Assembly: GCA_020631105.1 (NCBI GenBank) | Contig: JAHDHW010000026.1 | Coordinates: 1 to 41,666, forward strand | DNA: 41,666 nucleotides | Source: Saprospiraceae bacterium | GTDB taxonomy: Bacteria > Bacteroidota > Bacteroidia > Chitinophagales > Saprospiraceae | Direction: 5' to 3' | Shown: positions 7,572-16,024 of the stretch, piece by piece | How the letters are laid out: every line of letters starts with the position of its first letter | How positions within the stretch are numbered: position 1 is the first letter of the stretch | Notes under the pieces: generated by a model | What the model was told of the DNA's origin: nothing | The model's input: the letters and a program-made list of their open reading frames with translations, nothing else | Databases searched by the model: none | Made by a program: the position numbers and the translations under genes

Positions 7572-10500
7572 TTAAATCCTAGACTCCTCTCCCCATTTCT
7601 TTTTTTCATACTCCATAACCGATGGTAAAATCAAGACTACGCGGGTAAGTTGATCAGACTTGCGTTCGATTCTTAGTCCACCATCACTTAGCTGGAGTAA
7701 ATCTTTACACAGCTTTAAGCCTAAACCAGGTAATATATTCTGTTCATCTTCAAGCCCATCATGATTAAAACTAGCGATAACTTTTTCGGAAATTGCTTTA
7801 CCGCTATTTTCGACAACCAAAATTATTTTATCAAAATTCCGTTTTGCAGTGATCGATAATTGCCCGCGATCATTAGTGTATTTCACTGCATTATCTATAA
7901 TATTCCTTAGAATAGTATGAAGTATATTTTCGTCGAAATAAGTTCGGAGCGTTGCTTGAATATCCACATCCAAATCCAAAAGCTTATAGGCTACTGAAGC
8001 TTTATAGAGTTGTAAGGTTTCTTTGACAATTGGTTCAAGGCTTAAAATTTTCGGCTTAATTTGCAATTGGTTTTTATGCATTAATGTCCAACTCAACAGA
8101 TTATCAATAAGCTTTGACATATTAACCGAGGACTTACTCATCACTACCCCCAATTTCCTGATATCCTGATATCGCTCGTACCTAATCAAATAATTCAAAC
8201 GTTCTGACATATTCCCTATCCCTTCGATAGGAGTCTTTAGATCATGAGCAATTAGAGAGAATAATTTATCCTTAAATGCATTAGCCTTCTCTAGTTCTTT
8301 TTTCTGTTTTTCTATGGTCTGCGTTCGCTGAATTACCTGAACGGTAAGTTCATCTGCTTGTCTACGGAGTTGTAATGTGCGGTATCTAATTATACCCGCA
8401 ATTAAAAGCCCAAGTAAAATGATCATAAATATTAAAAACCAGCGAGTCAAATAAAAAGGTTTCGCATGTTCAATAGCCATTACAGTAGCTTCACTCCAAG
8501 CACCGTGTTTTGTTAAACCTTTTATTTCCAATTGAAAACTACCATAAGGAATTTGACTTATGTTGATGGCACTTTCATTGGCTATCGTCCAGTTTTCTTC
8601 TAAACCTTTAATCCGATATTTATAGACCTGTTTAGTTTTATCTAAGCTATATTCTGGAAAAGAAAAATCGACTTTAAACGTTTTTAGCTGATCCTTCAAG
8701 TAGAGGGCCTTTGACTCGTTAAATGCCTCAAAATGATTTTCGTATGTTCCTCTTTCTACATTTAAAACTTCTAGATTTGTAATAATTGGACTTAAATCAG
8801 AAGGTACTTCAGCATCTAAAAAATCAGCAGGATGAAAAGTTGTAATACCATTCAACCCTCCAAAGTATATCCGCCCCTTTTTATCTTTAAAAAAAGAAGT
8901 ACGATTAAATTCGTTATGCGCAAGTCCGTCTTTTTCGTAGAAATTCCGAAAAACGTTATTCGTTCTATCATATCGCATCAGGCCACTATTGGAAGATATC
9001 CATAAGTATTCAAAGTCATCTTCAAAAATAGCATGAACGGAAAGATCCGATAGCCCATCCAACCTTGTAAAATGTTGAACAGAATCTATCTTACGGTTCC
9101 AGGAAATCAAGCCATCGCTAATGGTACCAATCCAAAAAAGTCCATCAGTGTCTTCATATATATAATTCAACTTATCAGAAGGCAAGTGATTATGATGTGC
9201 TTTTACTTCACCTTCTCCATTCATTAAGAACAATCCACTTGAGGTACAAATCCAAATTCCTTGTTCATTTTCATAAAAATGGCGAACATGAGTATGCTCT
9301 AAATCGGAAAAATGGCTTTGATATGGAATTTTCTTGAAGGCACGTTTATCAGTATCAAAATAAAGGATTCCCTGGTCCGTCCCTACCCACAGGCGATCTC
9401 TCCGATCTATAAAAGGTATATAAAAATCTCCTGGAATATCCTCCTCATTTGGCCGAATAAAAGCGTTGATTATTTCTTTTAGATTCCCATTTTTATCTAA
9501 GTTATAAAGCTCTTTACCATGCTTACCCAAATAAATATTTTCTTCATCGCTCGCAAGGCCATAACCATAATAGTATTTGCTTGATCTTAGCTTTATAGAT
9601 TCAAAGTTAGAAAGGCTATCCCAATCAAGTTCTACTACTCCCCGATAAGTCGCAACCAGTAAATTGCCATTAGCAAGAGAAGTAATACCTCTTGTACTGT
9701 AAGCAGGAAAACCGTTATGCAAAAGTTTGGTAAATCGATTAGGTTCAACCGCAAGTAGGATTAATCCTCTGGAATCATTTTCTCCGGACATCACCCAAGT
9801 AAGATTATCAGAGAATGCACCTATCTTTATGGACTTATCATCATCGGGAGCCCCCAGATAACTTCTGAGATCGTATTTTAATTTTCCCAATTTATCAAAA
9901 ACCAGGATTCCTTTATAGGTATCCATCCAAAGATCTCCTTCAGGTGATTCTTTCACTCTGGGCGCATCCTGCATTATCCAGCTATACTCCATTGGTATTA
10001 AATCAAAAAAGGACCGGAGTGTATCGTTTTGCTTTTTAAAGCGCAATATTGGTTTTACATTTTCAGTAGAGTTTTCATCTAACTGAAAGCCCTGAATCCA
10101 AAGAGTACCGTCTTCACTCACCCATTGATCCGTAATATATGCATCAACTAAAATTGAGTTTGTAAGATTTTTTTTCGCATCTAAGCTGTGGACAGTATTA
10201 CGATTGGCTACATAAACTCTGTTTTCCAGATCCGTAGTAATGGCAAAGACAGGTCCTTTCAAGCCCTCATATTCTTTTTGAAATACTCCATCATAAGTCC
10301 AAATCTCTCCATTCGACAATCCAAACCAAATCATATAATTAGCATCTTGGTGAATGGTACTTATCTTGTCTTTTAAGAAAGGAGCGTCTTTAAATCGATC
10401 GGAAAAAGTTTTTATTATTCCGGAAACAGGATTGAAGAGCAGAATATTTTTAAACTCTGGTCCTTCATCAAGAAGATAGGTGCTTAGTTCGGCTTGAGAG

Positions 10501-10799
10501 AGCCAGAGTTCACCATTTACATCTTCATTAATTTGATTTATCGAAATCTCATTCGAGGTTTCAATAGTATCTATCTGAAAATAATCAAACTGCTCTCCAT
10601 CATATCTATTAATAAAGTTAGATGTGGATAACCAAACAAAGCCTTTTTGATCCTGGTACACACATTTAATATAGTTACTACTTAAGCCATGTTCAACACC
10701 AATCCATTCTTTTGTAACTATATACTCCTGACTTAAACCAACACTGGCTGTTAGTCCGTATAAAAGAAGTGTAAATAGGAGAGTTTTATAGTTTTTCAT
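7572..10799 (-). CDS. Reg_prop/Y_Y_Y-type sensor histidine kinase
   Basis: A 1075-residue sensor. Signal peptide about 1-23 (ending GLSQ); periplasmic seven-bladed-type two-component-regulator propeller repeats from about 35 to 690 (recurring DxxGxxWxGT / GLS-type motifs, for example EDTDGLFWIGT); a Y_Y_Y domain about 700-770 (KYRIKGLEENW); one transmembrane helix about 785-806; a coiled linker; and a HisKA domain with H852 in LIAHDLKTPIEG. The HATPase domain has the N-box RNIIDNAVKYT near 965 and a G-box LPGLGLKL near 1022. Unlike the well-known Bacteroides hybrid two-component systems it ends after the ATPase domain, with no fused receiver or AraC domain. Its output is probably the LytTR regulator(s) encoded downstream. 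The ligand is unknown. Confidence 0.93.
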   Translation of the reverse strand: MKNYKTLLFTLLLYGLTASVGLSQEYIVTKEWIGVEHGLSSNYIKCVYQDQKGFVWLSTSNFINRYDGEQFDYFQIDTIETSNEISINQINEDVNGELWLSQAELSTYLLDEGPEFKNILLFNPVSGIIKTFSDRFKDAPFLKDKISTIHQDANYMIWFGLSNGEIWTYDGVFQKEYEGLKGPVFAITTDLENRVYVANRNTVHSLDAKKNLTNSILVDAYITDQWVSEDGTLWIQGFQLDENSTENVKPILRFKKQNDTLRSFFDLIPMEYSWIMQDAPRVKESPEGDLWMDTYKGILVFDKLGKLKYDLRSYLGAPDDDKSIKIGAFSDNLTWVMSGENDSRGLILLAVEPNRFTKLLHNGFPAYSTRGITSLANGNLLVATYRGVVELDWDSLSNFESIKLRSSKYYYGYGLASDEENIYLGKHGKELYNLDKNGNLKEIINAFIRPNEEDIPGDFYIPFIDRRDRLWVGTDQGILYFDTDKRAFKKIPYQSHFSDLEHTHVRHFYENEQGIWICTSSGLFLMNGEGEVKAHHNHLPSDKLNYIYEDTDGLFWIGTISDGLISWNRKIDSVQHFTRLDGLSDLSVHAIFEDDFEYLWISSNSGLMRYDRTNNVFRNFYEKDGLAHNEFNRTSFFKDKKGRIYFGGLNGITTFHPADFLDAEVPSDLSPIITNLEVLNVERGTYENHFEAFNESKALYLKDQLKTFKVDFSFPEYSLDKTKQVYKYRIKGLEENWTIANESAINISQIPYGSFQLEIKGLTKHGAWSEATVMAIEHAKPFYLTRWFLIFMIILLGLLIAGIIRYRTLQLRRQADELTVQVIQRTQTIEKQKKELEKANAFKDKLFSLIAHDLKTPIEGIGNMSERLNYLIRYERYQDIRKLGVVMSKSSVNMSKLIDNLLSWTLMHKNQLQIKPKILSLEPIVKETLQLYKASVAYKLLDLDVDIQATLRTYFDENILHTILRNIIDNAVKYTNDRGQLSITAKRNFDKIILVVENSGKAISEKVIASFNHDGLEDEQNILPGLGLKLCKDLLQLSDGGLRIERKSDQLTRVVLILPSVMEYEKKKWGEESRI

Positions 10800-11135
10800 T
10801 AAGTTCGTGGGCCTTACTTATAAAATAAGCCTCTAAAATCTAGACTAGACCTTAGATGAAAAGTAACGATATTCGGAATACCTTAGCTTTTCCTTAAGAA
10901 AATTTAAAAACAAACTCTCTAAAGAAATAGAATAATAATTGGCGAAAACCATCATTTCACAATGTAAATTGCGCACTCTGCTCGTAATGCGCAACTTCTA
11001 CAAAGAGAAAAGGCAGAAAAAATATTTTATAGAATTCTAATACTTTTTTTGATTTATCATGCTATTTAAGTGCTCCAAATCCTTGAATTTGTATCTTATC
11101 GCATTATTTGAAATTAAAGGAAACACCATCATTTA
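10800..11135. other. Divergent intergenic region between the histidine kinase and the APH-like gene
   Basis: A 336-nt AT-rich gap with no supportable gene. It must hold promoters in both directions, but no full TTTG-N19-TAnnTTTG match was found. One dyad (10969-10994) is visible. Confidence 0.5.
10969..10994. promoter_or_regulatory. Dyad-symmetric site, possible operator
   Basis: TTGCGCA (10969-10975) and TGCGCAA (10988-10994) are perfect 7-bp inverted arms separated by 12 nt, in otherwise AT-rich DNA between divergent genes. TGTA and TACA sequences flank the arms, slightly out of register. The half-site spacing suits a dimeric regulator. It does not look like the direct-repeat sites typical of LytTR proteins. 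Confidence 0.35.
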
Positions 11136-12155
11136 ATGGACTATACAAAGATAATCACTCATGCATGGACGGCTTATGATTACTCCAGGCCCATACATCG
11201 AATTACTGATATTAGCGCAATGGTTTCTACTAACCATGTCTACAAAATACGCCTGAAAGATCGAGAGAACATCATAGCAAAGCTATCCTATTTCGGAAAA
11301 TATGACCACTTCGTTCAGGATCATACCATCATTAATGTACTGTCCAACAACTTGCCTGTACGTTATGAAAACTTACTATCCCGTGCTTTAATGAAAAAAG
11401 ACCAACTCTTTTTTCATCGATATCTAGATGATGATATTGATGTCTGGGTAGTTTTTTATCGACCTATTCAAATTAGACACCGCCTTCCGGCGCGCTTAGA
11501 AACCAAACACATTGAAACCCTTGGAAAGGAATTTGCAAAATTCCATAAAGCCTGTCATTTAATTAGACATACCCTACCCCATCCATCAAAGGATATGACG
11601 ACCGATATCACTGACTTGCTAAAAAATGTAGATCGAGATTTTAAAGATTATGCAGAGGACATTCGAAAGCATTGTGATCGTTTTTTGGTTAACACGCATG
11701 CGATCAATTATTATGGTTTCGATAAGATTCCGGTCTTTGTAGATTGGAACATCGGTAACTTTTCTATTACCGCATCTGGCAAATTCTTTTCGAGATGGGA
11801 TTACGATTGGTTTCGAATGAGCTCAAGGATCGTAGATTTTTATTTTATTAGTCGTGTGGTCTCAGATGTTGGAGACCGTACAAGTTTTACTTATAATTGC
11901 AGTACCTTAATGGAAGATCGCTTTTTGATATTCCTAAAAAAATATCATGAAGTTTTTCCACTAACTCGTCCTGAAGTGTTATTCATTAAAGAAGCATACC
12001 GCTTCTTCTTATTGAATTACGTAGTAAGAGAGGGAATTTATTTCTTCCGACCAGATTTTGCCAAACAATTACAAGCTGATGTTTTCAATGAACATTTGAA
12101 AACCATGGATGACATTTTCGATGTAGATCGACTACTGCATGCATTGGATTTGTAA
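11136..12155 (+). CDS. APH-like (protein-kinase-fold) phosphotransferase, divergent
   Basis: A 339-residue cytosolic protein resembling the aminoglycoside phosphotransferase/choline kinase superfamily. Candidate ATP-site lysine K49 (IIAKLSYFG) follows an N-terminal beta-rich lobe. The catalytic loop is FVDWNIGNFS, giving catalytic D203 and N208, and the metal-binding region is RWDYDWF (D222/D224). The usual histidine before the catalytic aspartate (HGD in the family) is replaced by F-V, so the motif is atypical. The substrate cannot be inferred. The next gene encodes a HAD phosphatase-fold protein on the same strand 59 nt downstream, suggesting related functions. Confidence 0.7.
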   Translation: MDYTKIITHAWTAYDYSRPIHRITDISAMVSTNHVYKIRLKDRENIIAKLSYFGKYDHFVQDHTIINVLSNNLPVRYENLLSRALMKKDQLFFHRYLDDDIDVWVVFYRPIQIRHRLPARLETKHIETLGKEFAKFHKACHLIRHTLPHPSKDMTTDITDLLKNVDRDFKDYAEDIRKHCDRFLVNTHAINYYGFDKIPVFVDWNIGNFSITASGKFFSRWDYDWFRMSSRIVDFYFISRVVSDVGDRTSFTYNCSTLMEDRFLIFLKKYHEVFPLTRPEVLFIKEAYRFFLLNYVVREGIYFFRPDFAKQLQADVFNEHLKTMDDIFDVDRLLHALDL

Positions 12156-12214
12156 TTCATGGAATTATTTATTCCAGACTTACTATTTTCTAACTTTTAT
12201 TAAATTCTTCCATT

Positions 12215-13060
12215 TTGCAAATTGAGTCTTTTTTAGATGTTGCCCATAATTTTAAAGTAATCTTTTTGGATTCCTACGGAGTAGTCAAAAACCATCGCGG
12301 CTTGATCCCGGGAGTCTCAAAAGTCATCAATCAACTTCGAGATGCCGGAAAAGTGATTCGCATTCTTACTAATGATGCATCCAGAAGTCCTCAACGTCAA
12401 TCCGAGCGTTTTGCGGAGCAAGGTTTAACGGGCATTCATGCAGACGAGATTGTCACCTCAGGCATGATGGCCAAATTATTCCTTGAGCAAAAAGTCTTAA
12501 GTGGTCAGGTCGCTTATCTCGGAACAGAAGCTGCTGCACAATATATTCTGGACGCTGCATTAAATCCAATACCTGTCAGTGAACTTGACATGGAAAACCT
12601 TGATGATATTACTGCAATGGTTTTTCTTGATGATGAAGGTTTTGATTGGAACCGGGATATCAACAAAACCGTAAATCTCATGCGCAAGAAAAACATCCCG
12701 GCCATTTTAGCAAACAGCGATAAGCTTTACCCCGTCTCTAAAAACAATGTATCCATTGCAACCGGAGGGATTGCAAAATTGGTAGAAAGTATTCTTGGTC
12801 GTAAGTTTATTCACTTCGGCAAACCGGACTCCCAAATGTTTAATTATGCCTTTGAACAAATCAATCAAGCAGGCAAATATGATCGATCAGATATATTGAT
12901 GGTCGGAGACACTTTACATACTGACATCCTCGGAGGTAATAAGTTTGGGGTACGAACTGCGCTCGTTTTATCCGGAAATACCAAGCCAGACAATGCAGAG
13001 GTAAAGATTAACTCTTCAGGAGTCATCCCGGATTACATTTGTAACAGTATCGTAGACTAA
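12215..13060 (+). CDS. NagD-like (HAD class IIA) hydrolase with an atypical motif I
   Basis: A 281-residue HAD-superfamily protein. Motif I is FLDSYGVV with nucleophile D19; the +2 acid/base aspartate of ordinary HAD phosphatases is replaced by Y21. Motif II is ILTNDAS, the class IIA cap lies between, and motifs III/IV are HFGKPDSQMF and LMVGDTLHTDILGG. No in-frame ATG exists near the 5' end. A TTG at 12215 is the likely start, since it retains the full N-terminal strand before motif I. The gene follows the APH-like kinase and may be co-transcribed with it. Whether it is a competent phosphatase is uncertain given Y21. Confidence 0.85.
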   Translation: MQIESFLDVAHNFKVIFLDSYGVVKNHRGLIPGVSKVINQLRDAGKVIRILTNDASRSPQRQSERFAEQGLTGIHADEIVTSGMMAKLFLEQKVLSGQVAYLGTEAAAQYILDAALNPIPVSELDMENLDDITAMVFLDDEGFDWNRDINKTVNLMRKKNIPAILANSDKLYPVSKNNVSIATGGIAKLVESILGRKFIHFGKPDSQMFNYAFEQINQAGKYDRSDILMVGDTLHTDILGGNKFGVRTALVLSGNTKPDNAEVKINSSGVIPDYICNSIVD

Positions 13061-13156
13061 AGCGCCATATAAAATTGCAGCATTTAGATTTGTTGCTTCG
13101 ATGGTAAACTCCTCCGTCAAAGGGGCCAAATAATACCCCTACTCCAATACCATATA

Positions 13157-15895
13157 CTATCGTATCAAACTTATTTTAAACGCTTTACTCGCACCATCAA
13201 TATTTACTTGAAGAAAATAGAGTCCTGCTGATAATCCTAATCGCTCTAAGTCCAGAGCAACCAAATGATCTCCACTGCCTTGTAATCCGCCCGCATCACC
13301 AAATACTTCTATTAGCTGTCCAGTCAACGAATACAACTCTAGTCTAACATTGGCAGACGTTGGTAAACGGTATTGTACGGACAATTGATCTTTTACCGGA
13401 TTTGGAAAGACTCTTACTTTGTGTATCTGCTCGATGTCCACTGTTGAGGAGATAAAGTCATAAACGGCAATCAGTGTATCTGCCTGAGTCAGCGAAATCG
13501 TTGTTCTTTTTGCGAGTGAATCTGCGATGATATTTCCAGCAGTGCTTTCCCAATGACTAAAGAAATATTCATCTTCGTACTCATCAAAAGCTTTCGTTTT
13601 GATTCTGTTTTCCATTCCTCCGAAGTATTCTCCGGTCCATGGGAAACTTTCTATATCCAAAGTATTAAAATCAATTTCCGCTACGCTATCCGGAGCGGTC
13701 AACAAAGTAACGGAGTAAGGCCCGTTCAATTCATCATAACACTCCAAAGCACCATCATCTAAGAGCTCACAACGCTGATTGATAAAGTCCTTCAGTTGCT
13801 CGACATTATCTTTCCAGCCATCGTATGTTCCGCCCCATCTTTCGATTTGTCTTGGCATTTCCGGATCAATCACATCCAGCATTCGATCAAGGGTGCTGAT
13901 CATATTTTCACAAGTGTATACGGTATTCATTAAATCCGCGTATCTACCATAATACAAATTTCGGAAGGTCTCATTTTCCTCCAGTAATTTCAGGAAGATT
14001 TTTTCATGTCGTCCAACATCTCCATCTCCCAAATCAGCTCCATTAGCTGCATAATTATCATAGATCCCCTGGCAGATATCATCCCAATCCGTATCACAGC
14101 AATAGGGATCGTCATTAATCGTCAAGGCAAAAATGCTATCCGTGGGAGGATAGGGACTTGAGCCATTCTGTACAGTATTACAAGAAAAAGGATCCAGAGG
14201 GTCTCCTGATCCAAAAAATACATCCATATAGTCTCCTATCACTTCAAGGTCACAAGGATCTGCATCCGGATTAGTATTCGGAACACCACTATAGTTGATA
14301 TAATAATCAAAGGTTGCATCCAAATCCCAAAGAATATAACCCCATTTTTTATGGTCACCATCAGGATTCCGCCCTCTCCACCATCCGGTGTTATAATTCA
14401 ACCAATCGGAAGCAACTACATTGAGGTTAACAATCATATAATCTATCAAACTCAATACATTCAGGCTATCTGTAACCACCTCATAATTTGCGGAATCGCT
14501 CATGTCATTGTTAAGCACAAAATCACGAAAATTCACCCAGTCGATCAAAGCCTGTTGCCCACCATATTCAATTTCTGTGGTTCCCCAGGTACTAAGATAT
14601 TGAATATCATACTTTCCCTGATCATAATACTCATCGGTATAATCATGATCAACTGGTCGTTCTCGCATACCGTATACTCCCCAATACTGGCCATTAAGAA
14701 AAAGTACAACTCGCTCTACTGCTCTCAAGTCTAGCTCCATCCCGCCTTCCTGAGAAAGCGTTTGTACATATTCATCCCGAATATGTGCACTACCCTGATG
14801 GGCCGCATCATTAATGGCCGGATAGTTATCATCCCCTGAATTCCGGAACATAAACTTTTGATATTCATCTCGGTCAGAGTAAGAAAACAAAGGTGCATTG
14901 ACCGCTTTGGAATATCCCATCTCATCCCTCGAAATCCAATCCAAACTTCGGTGAGGTAATACCCAGGAATCTTGTCCATGCCGATTTAAACTTCCAAACG
15001 AAGTGGCTTCCAACTCTCTGTTCGTATTAAAGTACTCAAGGGAGCCAATCGGAATCAAAGCCCCCTCTCCATTGGCTAAAGAAACGACCTGATCTGCAGC
15101 TACCGAGAATACTGCCAGGCTAAAAGTCTCATCAATAAAATAAGTTCGAAAGGTCATTTTACCAGGCAAGATCGTTGGGTCATTACTAAAGACCCTTGCC
15201 TTAACCACTGTAGTGGTATCAATCTGTATTGCATTAGAATATATAGGAGAACTGGTAGTTGGATTAGTCCCATCCAAGGTATAGTGCAAAGTAGAATTAG
15301 GAAGATTATTAATGATGCCTACAACCTGTGAACCTTCATAGAAGCCAGCCTCTAAGCTTAGTTCAGGCGTTGTAGTATACCCAATAAATTTTGGTGCTGC
15401 GTCATTGGAAGTACCTGGTGTTGGTTGCGTACAAATCCTCCATTCTGAAGCTCCGTCCGTTATTCGACAACGAGAATGTTCTACCAATGTCAAATCCATT
15501 GTATAGGATTCTAAAATTTCTTCATCAGCATTTGCCAGGACGATGAAGTCATTTCCAGTGGTCTGCGCGAGCTTGAAATTTGTATGGTACTCTCCATTAA
15601 CGACTTTATCGCGACCAGAGCACCAAAAGGTAAGAAAGCCTCCAGCTGGCAAAAAAGTACCTTCCGGAATCTCCCACTTTCCGGGGTTAGATTCTTTATC
15701 ACTAATGTACCAACCACTAATATTTACGGTACTGCTACCGGCATTATAAATTTCAATCCAGTCTTCAGTTCTATCAAAACTGTCATAGAAACTATTCAGA
15801 TTAGAGGCTGAATATTCATTAATTACCACTTGGGCAGGCAAAATATTTATCCCAATAAACAATAAGGAAAAGATAAGAGCAATGCGAGTCATCAT
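13157..15895 (-). CDS. T9SS-secreted CotH-type protein kinase with lamin-tail domain
   Basis: A 912-residue exported protein. Order: signal peptide (about 1-21); lamin-tail domain about 22-160 (EDWIEIYNAGS, ISGWYISD); chitobiase/hexosaminidase C-terminal-like domain about 172-250 (LHYTLDGTNPT); CotH kinase domain about 335-720; a beta-rich stretch; and a type A T9SS sorting domain about 825-912 (VRVFPNPVKDQ, AGLYFLQV). CotH proteins are atypical kinases that phosphorylate spore-coat or secreted proteins. The two conserved active-site areas are visible: SDWLNYN (D497) and ILWDLDATFD (D524/D526). A roughly 85-residue Cys-rich insert (540-625, with DPYCCDTDWDDIC) follows the metal motif. It is the last gene of the DUF4956-HlyD-TolC cluster, 129 nt after the TolC-like gene. 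Confidence 0.92.
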   Translation of the reverse strand: MMTRIALIFSLLFIGINILPAQVVINEYSASNLNSFYDSFDRTEDWIEIYNAGSSTVNISGWYISDKESNPGKWEIPEGTFLPAGGFLTFWCSGRDKVVNGEYHTNFKLAQTTGNDFIVLANADEEILESYTMDLTLVEHSRCRITDGASEWRICTQPTPGTSNDAAPKFIGYTTTPELSLEAGFYEGSQVVGIINNLPNSTLHYTLDGTNPTTSSPIYSNAIQIDTTTVVKARVFSNDPTILPGKMTFRTYFIDETFSLAVFSVAADQVVSLANGEGALIPIGSLEYFNTNRELEATSFGSLNRHGQDSWVLPHRSLDWISRDEMGYSKAVNAPLFSYSDRDEYQKFMFRNSGDDNYPAINDAAHQGSAHIRDEYVQTLSQEGGMELDLRAVERVVLFLNGQYWGVYGMRERPVDHDYTDEYYDQGKYDIQYLSTWGTTEIEYGGQQALIDWVNFRDFVLNNDMSDSANYEVVTDSLNVLSLIDYMIVNLNVVASDWLNYNTGWWRGRNPDGDHKKWGYILWDLDATFDYYINYSGVPNTNPDADPCDLEVIGDYMDVFFGSGDPLDPFSCNTVQNGSSPYPPTDSIFALTINDDPYCCDTDWDDICQGIYDNYAANGADLGDGDVGRHEKIFLKLLEENETFRNLYYGRYADLMNTVYTCENMISTLDRMLDVIDPEMPRQIERWGGTYDGWKDNVEQLKDFINQRCELLDDGALECYDELNGPYSVTLLTAPDSVAEIDFNTLDIESFPWTGEYFGGMENRIKTKAFDEYEDEYFFSHWESTAGNIIADSLAKRTTISLTQADTLIAVYDFISSTVDIEQIHKVRVFPNPVKDQLSVQYRLPTSANVRLELYSLTGQLIEVFGDAGGLQGSGDHLVALDLERLGLSAGLYFLQVNIDGASKAFKISLIR

Positions 15896-15931
15896 ATTAC
15901 AATAGGTATAATAGTTAATCTTAAAAAAGAG

Positions 15932-15966
15932 GATGGTCGAAAAGGCCTGATTTTGAAAAGACCATC
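15932..15966 (-). other. Intercistronic hairpin between the TolC-like and CotH genes
   Basis: GATGGTC (15932-15938) pairs with GACCATC (15960-15966) across a 21-nt loop, in the 129-nt gap before the CotH gene. There is no U-tract, so it is more likely an mRNA-processing or stability element than a terminator. The CotH gene could also have its own promoter here, but no consensus match was found. Confidence 0.35.
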
Positions 15967-16024
15967 GACTAATAAATATCCCTTCTTAAAGGTAATAGGA
16001 TTATTAACTGAACGTCGGATTTAC

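Noticed and set aside
13061-13156. Short minus-strand peptide reading LAPLTEEFTIEATNLNAAI between the HAD and CotH genes
   Set aside because: Only about 37 codons, bounded upstream by an in-frame TAG and with no ATG; it runs antisense into the HAD gene. Possibly a remnant, but not supportable.
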